A DNA stretch of 64,000 nucleotides from Chromobacterium sp. IIBBL 290-4. GTDB taxonomy: Bacteria; Pseudomonadota; Gammaproteobacteria; Burkholderiales; Chromobacteriaceae. This document shows, one piece after another, positions 1 to 12,453 of the stretch (the first letter of the stretch is position 1; each line of letters opens with the position of its first letter). Position numbers and translations under genes: made by a program. The notes below the pieces were generated by a model that was not told the origin of the DNA, ran no database searches, and saw nothing but the letters and a program-made list of their open reading frames with translations. The stretch lies in the NCBI RefSeq assembly GCF_024207115.1, contig NZ_CP100128.1, forward strand, positions 2,914,001-2,978,000. The letters are read 5' to 3'.

Positions 1-1413
1 CCGGTGGTGCGCAATGACGCGCACCGGGTGATTGAAGAGTGCATGCTGGCCGCCAATGTCTGCTCGGCGGACTTCCTGCATAAGAACGGCCACAAGGCGC
101 TGTATCGCGTCCATGAAGGCCCGACCGAAGAAAAACTGGAAAACCTGCGCACCTATCTGCGCTTGGTGGGACTGACCTTAGGCGGCGAAGACAAGCCGAG
201 CGCCAAGGACTACGCCAAGCTGGCGGAGCAAATCCATGGCCGCCCGGACGCGCCTGTGCTGCAAACCATGCTGTTGCGCTCCATGCAGCAGGCGGTTTAC
301 ACGCCGGACAACAACGGCCACTTCGGTCTGGCTTATGAGGCTTACACCCACTTCACGTCGCCTATTCGCCGTTACCCTGATTTGCTGGTGCATCGCGCCA
401 TCAAGGCGGTGCTGAAGGGCGAAAAGTACAAGCCGGGCAAATGGGCCGCGCTGGGCGTGCATTGCTCGATGACCGAGCGTCGCGCTGATGACGCCAGCCG
501 CGATGTGGAGTCATGGCTGAAGACTTACTATATGCGCGACAAGATCGGCGAGGTGTTCCAGGGCAAGATCTGCGCCGTCACCAGCTTTGGCGTGTTCGTC
601 CTGTTGGATGACGTTTATGTCGAAGGCTTGGTGCATATTTCGGAGCTGGGCAAGGACTACTTCCACTTCAAGAAGGATGTGCAGGCCATTGTCGGCGAGA
701 AGAGCGGCGTGCAATACCGACTGGGCGATGTCTTGAAGGTCAAGGTCATGGCGGCCAATCTGGAAAGCTCGCAAGTTGACTTCGCGCTGGTCAAGGATGC
801 GCCTCCTGAGGCGGCTGAGCCTTCTCAGCAAGGAGGAAGCGAGCCAGCAGCAGCCAGAAAGCCGCGCCGTCGTCGCGGCGGCAAGCCTGCAGGCGGCGCA
901 GAAGCACGGCCAGTGCCGCAGGAAGCGGCGCAGGCGCCGGCCAAGCCTGTTGAGCCTGTGGCAGAGAACAAGCCCACAGGCTTGCCATCGGCTCCCAAGG
1001 GGCGTCAGCGCCAAACCAAGCCGGTGGCAGCGCCGGCTAAACCCGTCGCGCAACAGGAGCCCAAATCGACGGTCGCCAAGGGCGAGGTCGCGCAGCCGCT
1101 TGCGGGTGTTGAGGCAAGCGTGCCGGCGGCGCAGCCGGTGCCGGCTGCCAAGGGGCGTCGTCGCGGCGGCCCGGCAAAAGCCGGCGAAGCGGCGGCTCCA
1201 GAAGCGCTTGGTGTCGAGGCTCAGGCCCAGGCGGACAGTTTGCCGCTTGCGCCCAAGGGGCGATCGCGGACCAAGCCTGCTCCGGAAAGCGCTGCGGGCA
1301 AGCCCGGCGAAGAGTCCGCAGCGGCTCAACCTGCGGCTGAGGCCGCGCCGCAAGCCAAGCCTGCGCCGCGCCGGCGTCGCCAAGGGCAGGCCAAGCGCTC
1401 CGGCGGTGAGTGA
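1..1413 (+). CDS. rnr: Ribonuclease R, C-terminal part (cut by window edge)
   Basis: 3'-5' exoribonuclease of the RNB family that degrades structured RNA; the reading frame is open at base 1, so the N-terminal cold-shock domains and most of the RNB domain lie outside the window. Visible are the end of the RNB domain (the FTSPIRRYPDLLVHR segment, about residues 119-133) and an S1 RNA-binding domain (about residues 181-265, with FGVFVLLDDVYVEGLVHIS). After the S1 domain there is a tail of about 200 residues made almost only of Ala, Pro, Lys, Arg, Gly, Gln and Glu, with repeated KGRxR blocks. Basic tails are known in RNase R and assist RNA binding, but E. coli RNase R has a much shorter one. A terminator follows directly. 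Family assignment is secure; the role of the long tail is inference. Confidence 0.95.
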   Translation, partial: PVVRNDAHRVIEECMLAANVCSADFLHKNGHKALYRVHEGPTEEKLENLRTYLRLVGLTLGGEDKPSAKDYAKLAEQIHGRPDAPVLQTMLLRSMQQAVYTPDNNGHFGLAYEAYTHFTSPIRRYPDLLVHRAIKAVLKGEKYKPGKWAALGVHCSMTERRADDASRDVESWLKTYYMRDKIGEVFQGKICAVTSFGVFVLLDDVYVEGLVHISELGKDYFHFKKDVQAIVGEKSGVQYRLGDVLKVKVMAANLESSQVDFALVKDAPPEAAEPSQQGGSEPAAARKPRRRRGGKPAGGAEARPVPQEAAQAPAKPVEPVAENKPTGLPSAPKGRQRQTKPVAAPAKPVAQQEPKSTVAKGEVAQPLAGVEASVPAAQPVPAAKGRRRGGPAKAGEAAAPEALGVEAQAQADSLPLAPKGRSRTKPAPESAAGKPGEESAAAQPAAEAAPQAKPAPRRRRQGQAKRSGGE

Positions 1414-1442
1414 TCAGTAGCTATCTATATTAATAGGTATCA

Positions 1443-1477
1443 AAAGCCGACCGGAAAGAGATTTTCGAGTCGGCTTT
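1443..1477 (+). terminator. Intrinsic terminator after rnr
   Basis: Arms AAAGCCGAC and GTCGGCTTT enclose an A/T-rich loop and are followed by a run of T. It separates rnr from the rRNA operon promoter. Confidence 0.8.
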
Positions 1478-1618
1478 TTCTTTGCGCGGCGCGCTGTGGC
1501 GGCGCGTTGGCGGCCGGTGTTTCGCTGTCAGGCTAAAATTCTTTTACTTCAGTTTCTTTACAAATCAGTAGCTTGTCGCGCTTGTGCGCAGAAAGTTCAT
1601 TTTTTCTCGCAAAAGGTG

Positions 1619-1647
1619 TTGACGACCCCAGGCCCCGGGCGTATAGT
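1619..1647 (+). promoter_or_regulatory. rRNA operon promoter (sigma70 type)
   Basis: A -35 TTGACG (1619-1624) and a -10 TATAGT (1642-1647) are separated by exactly 17 bases. An A/T-rich tract just upstream (about 1592-1617) resembles an UP element. The predicted transcript starts near 1654 and runs about 200 bases before the 16S gene. Confidence 0.8.
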
Positions 1648-1724
1648 TCGCCTCCTCAGCTGACGCAGCGAACGAAACAGCGGAAACGAAACGGTTTCCG
1701 AGGTGACGAAAACTGCACCGGCAC

Positions 1725-1736
1725 TGCTCTTTAACA
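1725..1736 (+). promoter_or_regulatory. boxA antitermination site, rRNA leader
   Basis: TGCTCTTTAACA matches the bacterial rRNA boxA consensus bound by NusB/S10 for antitermination, and lies between the promoter and the 16S gene, where it is expected. Confidence 0.75.
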
Positions 1737-1851
1737 GAACGAATAACCGATAGGTGTAAGTGCTTGGTGAAAGCCAAATACTTGCACTGCAAGAGACAAG
1801 AGATACTTGTTTATTTCTTTGAACTTGCGTGCCAGAAAATTTGCTATGAGA

Positions 1852-3392
<1,541 letters not shown>

Positions 3393-3481
3393 GAGAAGGC
3401 GATTGCCAAGTACTTACAGCCTATCGGTTATTTGTGTTAAGGGCATTGAGGTTGTGGAGTCCACGATCTCTAAAGTCAACT

Positions 3482-3558
3482 GGGTTTGTAGCTCAGCTGG
3501 TTAGAGCACTGTGTTGATAACGCAGGGGTCGTAGGTTCGAGTCCTACCAGACCCACCA
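3482..3558 (+). tRNA. ileT: tRNA-Ile (GAT)
   Basis: A 77-base cloverleaf with CCA encoded. The acceptor stem GGGTTTG pairs with CAGACCC, and the anticodon loop TTGATAA gives anticodon GAT. It lies in the 16S-23S spacer, the usual place for tRNA-Ile in proteobacterial rRNA operons. Confidence 0.97.
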
Positions 3559-3570
3559 TTTGACCTGTTT

Positions 3571-3646
3571 GGGGGATTAGCTCAGTTGGGAGAGCACCTG
3601 CTTTGCAAGCAGGGGGTCGTCGGTTCGATCCCGTCATCCTCCACCA
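3571..3646 (+). tRNA. alaT: tRNA-Ala (TGC)
   Basis: A 76-base cloverleaf with CCA encoded. The acceptor stem GGGGGAT pairs with ATCCTCC and includes the G3-U70 wobble that is the identity element for alanyl-tRNA synthetase. The anticodon loop TTTGCAA gives anticodon TGC. It is co-transcribed 12 bases after tRNA-Ile. Confidence 0.97.
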
Positions 3647-3708
3647 CTCCAGTGCAAACATAATCACTCTTGAGAGAGTGTGATTTTGTTTGCGTTGAAA
3701 ATACGCCC

Positions 3709-3720
3709 GATCTTTAACAA
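3709..3720 (+). promoter_or_regulatory. boxA-like site in 16S-23S spacer
   Basis: GATCTTTAACAA resembles the leader boxA and sits between tRNA-Ala and 23S, where a second boxA is normal in rRNA operons. Nothing else recognisable is in the 258-base spacer apart from likely RNase III processing stems. Confidence 0.55.
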
Positions 3721-3904
3721 ACTGAAGAAGCCGAATATATATAGACGGCGAGATGAAAACATGGAGTTAACTCTTCATGTCGACAGATCGTCATCTTGGG
3801 TATTTGATTGTATCTAAGGCTGCGTCGCCATATCAAAAGGGGCGGTGCAGTCGTCGCACAAACACTCTCTATTGTCGCAGTAATTTAGGTTACTGAAATG
3901 ATAG

Positions 3905-6795
<2,891 letters not shown>

Positions 6796-6940
6796 TATCA
6801 TTTGAGTGGCTTAGCGTACGGATCTTGGATTCGTATGATACTGAGCGACGAGATAGAGTGTGTGCGACACAATTAAATACCGAATATTCAGAATCAGAGA
6901 GCTTCTCTGGTTCAGGCTTCTTTAAGTTTGTACAAGTTTA

Positions 6941-7056
6941 TGTCTGGTGGCCTTAGCGAGATGGTCCCACGCCTTCCCATCCCGAACAGGACCGTGAAAC
7001 ATCTTAGCGCCGATGATAGTGTGGCCTTGGCCATGTGAAAGTAGGACACCGCCAGA
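6941..7056 (+). rRNA. rrf: 5S ribosomal RNA
   Basis: About 116 bases; the 5' end TGTCTGGTGG pairs with the 3' end CCGCCAGAC (helix I). The internal CCCGAACAGG and GTAGGACACC blocks are typical 5S. It is the last gene of the rRNA operon and is followed by two terminator hairpins. Confidence 0.95.
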
Positions 7057-7067
7057 CGCCCCATTCG

Positions 7068-7094
7068 AAGCCCAGCTCAATCGAGCTGGGCTTT
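7068..7094 (+). terminator. rRNA operon terminator
   Basis: A perfect 11-bp hairpin, AAGCCCAGCTC and GAGCTGGGCTT around the loop AATC, followed by T residues, directly after 5S. Confidence 0.85.
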
Positions 7095-7163
7095 GTGCAT
7101 TGGCGCGCCGGAAGCGCGATGCCTGCCATGCCATTTTCGACGCACCCGACGCTCTCCCAACAA

Positions 7164-7190
7164 AAAGCCCCGCTGATCCAGCGGGGCTTT
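7164..7190 (+). terminator. Second terminator-like hairpin
   Basis: Perfect 11-bp stem AAAGCCCCGCT and AGCGGGGCTTT with loop GATCC. It is preceded by A5 and ends in T3, so it could work in both directions, insulating the rRNA operon from the channel gene. Confidence 0.7.
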
Positions 7191-7296
7191 GGCGTTTCAG
7201 TTCCGAACGTTTTGGGCATGCTTGTCATGCCATTGACCTAGTCTTGCATACCTCACACAATCCCTAACTATGGATTTTGACGGGAAGGTATTGGAT

Positions 7297-8205
7297 ATGG
7301 TTTTTCGCAGCGGCAAACGGGCGCGACGCATCGAGGCGGGTGGCCGCAAGCTTTTCATTCACAATATGCCGGCCCATTCATTGCAGGATCTTTACCACTA
7401 TTGCATGACTATCAGCTGGCCGCGATTTTATCTATTCATCGCTGCAGCTTTCATCGTTTTGAATCTCTTGTTCGCCAGCCTCTATCAACTACAGCCTGCG
7501 GGTATCGCCAATCAATATCCACAGGGTTTTCTCGGCGCCTTTTTCTTCAGTGTGGAGACGCTGGCGACCGTAGGCTATGGCGATATGCACCCGCAAACTT
7601 TGTATACCCACTGGATTTCGATGTTGGAAATCTTCGTCGGCATGATGAGCATCGCCTTGATTACCGGGGTGACGTTTGCGCGCTTTTCGCGCCCGCGGGC
7701 GCGCATAGTATTTACGCGCAGTCCTGTGGTGAGGATGCTGGATGGCGAGCGAGTATTGATGCTGAGAGCCGCCAATGCCCGAACCAATGTCATTATCGAT
7801 GCCAGCGCCCGCCTGCGATTGCTGCAGCATGAGGTGACCGCGGAAGGGACATCATTTCGCAAACTATACGATTTGGAGCTGGTTCGTGACCAGCATCCGA
7901 TGTTTCTGCTTGGTTGGACGTTGGTGCATAAAATCGATGAGCGCAGTCCTTTGTTCGGGCGCGATGCCGCCTCTTTGGCGTCGAAGAAGGCGATGCTTAT
8001 TTTGTCTATCAATGGGATGGATGAGACTACTATTCAGCCCATGGTGGCGCGGCAGGCCTTTCCCCATCAAGACATCCGCTGGAACCATGCTTTCGCTGAT
8101 CTCCTGTATACCGATGAGGATGAAAACGACCATGTCGATTACTTGCGTCTGCACGATGTCAACCCGCTGGTTTGGGATGAGAGCAAGCGTAAGGATGCCG
8201 AGTGA
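7297..8205 (+). CDS. Inward-rectifier potassium channel (KirBac type)
   Basis: A two-helix potassium channel of the inner membrane. Order of parts: a short cytoplasmic N-terminus with a slide helix, TM1 (about 43-63), a pore loop with the K+ selectivity filter TVGYG (residues 91-95), TM2 (about 108-130), then the immunoglobulin-like Kir cytoplasmic domain (FARFSRPRARIVFT onward) that gates the pore. About 302 residues is normal for KirBac proteins. I prefer the ATG at 7297 because GGGAAGG lies 8 bases before it; the in-frame ATG at 7270 has no ribosome binding site. The gene stands alone between the rRNA terminators and the disrupted oxidoreductase gene. Confidence 0.92.
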   Translation: MVFRSGKRARRIEAGGRKLFIHNMPAHSLQDLYHYCMTISWPRFYLFIAAAFIVLNLLFASLYQLQPAGIANQYPQGFLGAFFFSVETLATVGYGDMHPQTLYTHWISMLEIFVGMMSIALITGVTFARFSRPRARIVFTRSPVVRMLDGERVLMLRAANARTNVIIDASARLRLLQHEVTAEGTSFRKLYDLELVRDQHPMFLLGWTLVHKIDERSPLFGRDAASLASKKAMLILSINGMDETTIQPMVARQAFPHQDIRWNHAFADLLYTDEDENDHVDYLRLHDVNPLVWDESKRKDAE

Positions 8206-8280
8206 GGCGCTCCCTAGTGATCCGGGTTTGGCATTTCATGCTCAAGACGTATGATGCAGACTTGTGGATAGGAGTATGCG

Positions 8281-9309
8281 ATGACTGAGCGATTGAGGGT
8301 GGGACTGGGATATGGTTATGTCGGGGCAACGTTCCATGCGCCGCTGATTGATGCCGTGCCGGGGCTGGAGTTGTTTGCCATCGTTACCAGCAAGCCGGAA
8401 CAAGTCATGCGCGATTGGCCGCAGGCGCGGGCGTTGTCGAGCCCGGATGCGCTGTTTGCTTGCGACGATATCGATCTGGTGGTCATCGCCACGCCGAACG
8501 ACAGCCATTTTCCGCTTGCGCGGGCCGCGCTGGCGGCCGGCAAGCACGTGGTGGTGGATAAGCCATTTACCTTGACGCTGGCTGAGGCGGATCAGCTGGT
8601 GATGGAGGCGGATCGCGCCGAGCTTTGTTTGTCCGTTTTCCATAATCGACGCTGGGACGCGGATTTTCTGACCATCAAGCAACTGCTGGATGAGGGGCGA
8701 TTGGGGAGGGTGGTTCATTTCGAATCGCACTTTGAGCGCTTTCGCCCCGAGGTTGCCGCGCGCTGGCGGGAGACCGCCGGGCCGGGGGCGGGCCGTTGGT
8801 ATGATCTGGGACCGCATTTGCTTGATCAAGCCGTGCAGTTATTCGGTTTGCCGGAAGCGATTCTGTTGGAGACCGGCGCTTTGCGTGATGGCGCGCTGTC
8901 TGATGATTGGTTTCATGCGCTGTTGCGCTATCCAGATAAGCGGGTGATTTTGCATGGCAGCATGCTGGCGGCGGCTCCCGCGCCGCGTTTCATCATCCAC
9001 GGCACAGAGGGAAGCTTCACCAAGTTTGGCCTGGATCCTCAGGAGGAGGCGCTCAAAACTGGCAGCAAGCCAGGGAGCAGCGCTTGGGGCCTAGATCCTC
9101 AACCAGGACGATTGCTGACCGCCGCGGATGGCGAACAGCCGTATGAGGGAGCGGCGGGCGATTACCGGCAGTATTATGCGGCGATTCGGGACTGCATTCT
9201 GGAAGGGAAGGACAATCCTGTCCCGCCTCAAGCGGGGGCGTGTCCGAATTTTTGTGTAAACGGGGTTTGGGTTACGCCTGTGGAATGCGTTCCTCGAACT
9301 GAATGGTAA
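8281..9309 (+). pseudogene. YdgJ-type oxidoreductase, 5' part, disrupted by IS
   Basis: NAD(P)-dependent oxidoreductase of the Gfo/Idh/MocA family, closest by eye to E. coli YdgJ (shared blocks FHAPLID, KHVVVDKPFT, SVFHNRRWD, FESHFERFRP, YDLGPHLLDQ, GLDPQEE). A GGAG site sits 7 bases before the ATG. The native sequence stops at 9235; from 9236 the frame runs 24 codons into the insertion sequence and ends at 9309, so the product lacks its last 24 native residues and carries a foreign tail. Removing the element and one copy of the 8-bp duplication restores a single 342-codon frame ending at 10646. The N-terminal Rossmann loop also appears one residue shorter than in YdgJ (GLGYGY rather than GLIGYGY). 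Residual activity is uncertain. Confidence 0.9.
9228..9235. repeat. Target-site duplication, left copy
   Basis: TCAAGCGG immediately outside the left terminal repeat; identical to 10565-10572 on the right. One copy belongs to the original oxidoreductase gene. Confidence 0.93.
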
Positions 9310-10564
9310 AGCGAGTCAGCGCTGCCTTCCAATCCCGAATCGGCATGGTCCACTTCTGACTGATGTTCCTTAGCGCCAGATAGAACAGTTTCAGCAATGC
9401 CTCATCACTCGGGAACGAGCCCCGATTCTTGGTCAGCTTTCGCAGACTCATATTCACCGACTCGATGGCATTAGTGGTGTAGATCACTTTCCTGATCTCC
9501 GGCGGGTAGTCGAAGAATGGCGTCAACCGAGCCCAGTTGCGCCGCCAGGACTGACCAATTGGCAAATACTCGTCATCCCACTTGGCCTCAAACTCACCTA
9601 GCCGCTGCTCAGCTTCGTCGAGGGTGGCCGATTGGTAGATTCGCTTCAGGTCGGCGGCTACTTCAGCACGCCGCTTCCACGACACGTAGTTCAGGCTGTG
9701 TCGCACCATGTGCACGATGCACAACTGCACCGCTGCTTTCGGGAAGACCGCCTCGATCGCTTCCGGGAAACCCTTCAGACCATCGACGCAGGCGATAAAG
9801 ATGTCCTGTACGCCCCGGTTACGCAGCTCGGTCACGACCTGAAGCCAAAACTTGGCTCCTTCCGTCTGAGCCAGCCACATCCCCAGAACCTCCTTCTCTC
9901 CAGCCAGGGTAATACCGATGGCGAGATAGACGGCTTTCACACGTACAGCTCCCTCACGTACTTTCACGTGGATGCAGTCGAGGTAGATGATCGGATAGAG
10001 CGAGTCCAGGGGGCGAGCCTGCCACGCCTTGACCTCTTCTGTGACGGAATCGGTGATGGAGGAGATCAGGCTGGGCGAGACCTCGGTGCCGTACATCTCT
10101 TCCAGATGGGCCTGGATTTCCCGAACAGTCATACCACGGGCGTAAAGCGAGATGACTTTGTCGTCGAAGCCGGTCCAGCGGGTCTGGTGCTTGGGAATGA
10201 GTTGCGGCTCGAAGGTACCCTGGCGGTCTCGTGGCACTTCGATAGGCAATTCGCCGAACTCGCCCTTGAGGGTCTTGCGGCTCTTGCCGTTCCGGGTGTT
10301 GCCGGCTGGATTGAGCACCGGCTCGTGTTTGCTATGGCCGAGGTGTGCGGCCATCTCAGCATCCAGTGCTTTCTCGACCAGCAGCTTGGTCAGTTGCTTG
10401 AGTAGGCCGTTCTCACCGATGAGGTCTTCGGGCTTCTGATAGTCGGCCAGCAAGCTGTCCAGTAGTGTGTCAGGTACGTCGTGTTTCTTTGAGCTCATTG
10501 TGTCTCCAGACTAGGTGGCAGTTTCCTGCCAAATGTCCGTTTACACAAAATTCAGTACACGCCC
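9236..10564 (-). mobile_element. IS256-family insertion sequence, complete (1,329 bp)
   Basis: Both ends are visible: the left terminal repeat begins GGGCGTGTCCGAATTT at 9236, and the right one, read inward on the minus strand from 10564, begins GGGCGTGTACTGAATT. The repeats are about 28 bp and imperfect, with shared inner sequence GTGTAAACGG. The element is flanked by an 8-bp direct duplication TCAAGCGG (9228-9235 and 10565-10572), typical for IS256-family insertion. It carries one intact transposase gene on the minus strand. The perfect target duplication and cleanly split host gene point to a fairly recent insertion. Confidence 0.95.
9272..10498 (-). CDS. IS256-family (mutator-type) transposase
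   Basis: A 408-residue DDE transposase that cuts and moves the element. Catalytic acidic residues are visible in context: Asp in IIYLDCIHVK, Asp in ACVDGLKGFPEAI and Glu in YTTNAIESVN, the standard spacing of the family. The N-terminal part (about 1-160) is DNA-binding, including the KTLKGEFGELPIEVPRDR segment common to these enzymes. Length matches the family and no frameshift is seen, so it is probably active. It fills nearly the whole element, in the opposite direction to the gene it interrupts. Confidence 0.96.
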   Translation of the reverse strand: MSSKKHDVPDTLLDSLLADYQKPEDLIGENGLLKQLTKLLVEKALDAEMAAHLGHSKHEPVLNPAGNTRNGKSRKTLKGEFGELPIEVPRDRQGTFEPQLIPKHQTRWTGFDDKVISLYARGMTVREIQAHLEEMYGTEVSPSLISSITDSVTEEVKAWQARPLDSLYPIIYLDCIHVKVREGAVRVKAVYLAIGITLAGEKEVLGMWLAQTEGAKFWLQVVTELRNRGVQDIFIACVDGLKGFPEAIEAVFPKAAVQLCIVHMVRHSLNYVSWKRRAEVAADLKRIYQSATLDEAEQRLGEFEAKWDDEYLPIGQSWRRNWARLTPFFDYPPEIRKVIYTTNAIESVNMSLRKLTKNRGSFPSDEALLKLFYLALRNISQKWTMPIRDWKAALTRFTIQFEERIPQA

Positions 10565-10572
10565 TCAAGCGG
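10565..10572. repeat. Target-site duplication, right copy
   Basis: TCAAGCGG immediately after the right terminal repeat; pairs with 9228-9235. Confidence 0.93.
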
Positions 10573-10646
10573 CGCGTCAGATCATGCATCTGCTGGAGTT
10601 GGGTTTCGCCAGCGCCAAAGAGCAGGGCTGGATGGCGCTGAGCTAA
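10573..10646 (+). pseudogene. YdgJ-type oxidoreductase, 3' remnant
   Basis: The last 24 codons of the split oxidoreductase (ending ELGFASAKEQGWMALS and TAA at 10644-10646), left behind to the right of the insertion sequence. It resembles the C-terminus of E. coli YdgJ (MELIELGIESAK). It has no start of its own. Its stop codon overlaps the stop codon of the convergent gene at 10643. Confidence 0.88.
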
Positions 10647-10978
10647 CCCTTGTTCTTTTTCTTGCCACCGCCTCCTTCATTGGCTTGCTGGGCGGTGGCG
10701 ATGACTTCTTCCGCGCTGACTGGGGCTTGCCGCTCCGGAGCGATTTCCGTCAGCAATGCCTCCAGCAGTTTGCTGCGGGAGCTGATGTGGTGATCGAAGC
10801 GCCAGTCTTTCAGCAAATCGATGGCGACGTCAAAGTAGCGCATGTCAATATCGTACAACTGGCTGAGGTCGAAAGAACGTCCCATTTCCAGCGCCGCGGC
10901 CAACTCTTTCAATACCAGCATCTGCTGAGGGTCGTGCCCTTCCTCGATGAATTTCCGGATTTTTTTGGCGGCGTTCAT
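10643..10978 (-). CDS. Conserved-looking hypothetical protein
   Basis: About 111 residues, not recognised. It is predicted mostly helical and soluble, with a central part rich in acidic and aromatic residues (DLSQLYDIDMRYFDVAIDLL), then a Gln/Ala stretch and a Gly/Lys C-terminal tail. I start it at 10978 because AGGA sits about 7 bases upstream; an upstream in-frame ATG at 11017 lacks such a site. It converges on the disrupted oxidoreductase with overlapping stop codons. Codon use resembles its neighbours, so it is probably a real gene. No function can be assigned. Confidence 0.7.
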   Translation of the reverse strand: MNAAKKIRKFIEEGHDPQQMLVLKELAAALEMGRSFDLSQLYDIDMRYFDVAIDLLKDWRFDHHISSRSKLLEALLTEIAPERQAPVSAEEVIATAQQANEGGGGKKKNKG

Positions 10979-11233
10979 GCGGTGTCCTGTCTGGCGAGCA
11001 TTGGTTGTTCGAGTCATGCGTCTGTAATGATGGGCGCGGCTGTCGTCTTAGTCAACTTGCTCGAGAGCGCTGGCGGCAAATGGGCTGATTGATTGCGCGG
11101 GATGGGGGCAGGTACGCAGGACTAGCATTTTTGCTTATTGCTCTTGTCATTTTTGCGGAATATTTTGAATCATTATTTGAATCAAAGCGTGTTTCCGCTC
11201 TCTATCCATTACCCGTCAACAGGAGTGTCCCTG

Positions 11234-11974
11234 ATGAAACAGCAAGAAGTCCGTCGTCGCGCTTTCGCCATGCCGCTGACCAGTCCGGCTTTTCCGCCGG
11301 GCCCCTACCGTTTCGTCAATCGCGAATATATGGTGATCAGTTACCGAACCGATCCGGCCGCGATTGAAGCCATCTTGCCGGAACCGTTGCAGATGACGGA
11401 GCCCGTCGTCAAATACGAGTTCATTCGGATGCCGGACTCCACCGGTTTTGGCGACTACACCGAGAGCGGGCAAGTGATCCCCGTGACCTTCAATGGGCAG
11501 CGCGGCAACTATGTGCATGCGATGTTTTTGGATGATCAGCCGCCGATCGCCGGCGGGAGGGAGTTGTGGGGCTTCCCCAAGAAGGCGGGCAGCCCACGCT
11601 TGCAAGTCGAGCGCGACACCTTGATAGGCACCTTGGATTTTGGTTCGCAGCGGATCGCAACCGGCACCATGGGGTACAAGTATCAAACCCTGGATCATGC
11701 CAACGTGCTGTCCGGCCTGGCGGAGCCGAATTTTCTGCTAAAGATCATTCCGCATGTGGACGGCTCGCCCAGAATTTGCGAATTGGTCCGTTATTACACC
11801 ACTGATGTGACGCTGAAAGGCGCATGGAGCGCACCGGGCGCTTTGGAACTGCGGCCGCATGCGTTGGCGCCGGTGGCGGCATTGCCGGTGCTGGAGATAC
11901 TATCGGCCACGCATTATATTTGCGATATGACATTGGATCTTGGCACTGTCGCGTTTGATTACATGCAGCAGTAG
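11234..11974 (+). CDS. adc: Acetoacetate decarboxylase
   Basis: Cytoplasmic enzyme converting acetoacetate to acetone and CO2 through a Schiff-base lysine. The family signature [11 protein letters not shown] (about residues 105-115) contains the active-site lysine, and [15 protein letters not shown] and GTMGYKY are typical neighbouring segments. Length (246 residues) matches known acetoacetate decarboxylases (about 245). The ATG at 11234 is preceded by AGGAG 8 bases upstream; a longer frame from 11138 has no such site. No CoA-transferase or thiolase is adjacent, so the source of acetoacetate lies elsewhere; acetoacetate from polyhydroxybutyrate turnover is a possibility (inference). Confidence 0.92.
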   Translation: MKQQEVRRRAFAMPLTSPAFPPGPYRFVNREYMVISYRTDPAAIEAILPEPLQMTEPVVKYEFIRMPDSTGFGDYTESGQVIPVTFNGQRGNYVHAMFLDDQPPIAGGRELWGFPKKAGSPRLQVERDTLIGTLDFGSQRIATGTMGYKYQTLDHANVLSGLAEPNFLLKIIPHVDGSPRICELVRYYTTDVTLKGAWSAPGALELRPHALAPVAALPVLEILSATHYICDMTLDLGTVAFDYMQQ

Positions 11975-12084
11975 CATGGCATGTCTTGTAAATGAATGCG
12001 AACATTCTCTAACATTCTGAAACGGACCAAGTAGTAGCATTGTCTTATGCTGCTCTTTCAGGCAGATGATCGAGAGAGCAGCAT

Positions 12085-12378
12085 ATGAAAAAGGCGGTTT
12101 TGGGACTGGCGTTGATTTTGAGCGCCAGCGCAGCCCTGGCGGATACAACGACGAATACTGTCATTGGCGGCGCTTTGGGCGGCGCGGCTGGCGCGGCGGT
12201 TGGACATGCGGTGGGCGGCCGCGATGGCGCCATCATCGGCGGCGCGCTGGGCGGCGGCGCCGGAGCTGCGGTGGGGAATGGCTATGGCCGCTCCGACAAG
12301 CGCGAATACCGCAAGCAGGGGCATGGCAAGCGCCATAAGCCTTGCAAGCGGCATCATAAGCATCATCGTTGCCGCTGA
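12085..12378 (+). CDS. Small secreted glycine-zipper protein
   Basis: A 97-residue protein with a clear Sec signal peptide (MKKAVLGLALILSASAALA, cleavage about residue 20). A glycine-zipper segment follows (GGALGGAAGAAVGHAVGGRD and GGALGGGAGAAVGNGYG, about 28-69), then a strongly basic tail full of Lys, His and Arg with two Cys. Glycine zippers insert in or line membranes and occur in SlyB/YMGG-type outer-membrane or periplasmic proteins; here there is no lipobox Cys. The His-rich tail could bind metal (inference). The gene stands alone, with a terminator 30 bases downstream. Confidence 0.8.
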   Translation: MKKAVLGLALILSASAALADTTTNTVIGGALGGAAGAAVGHAVGGRDGAIIGGALGGGAGAAVGNGYGRSDKREYRKQGHGKRHKPCKRHHKHHRCR

Positions 12379-12408
12379 CAGCACGGCTTTCGTCTATTCA
12401 GCAAAAGC

Positions 12409-12437
12409 AAACGGCCTCCTTGCGGGAGGCCGTTTTT
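12409..12437. terminator. Bidirectional terminator
   Basis: Stem ACGGCCTCC and GGAGGCCGT with loop TTGCG, flanked by A on the left and T6 on the right. It lies between two convergent genes. Confidence 0.85.
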
Positions 12438-12453
12438 TATTGACGCCGCTAAA

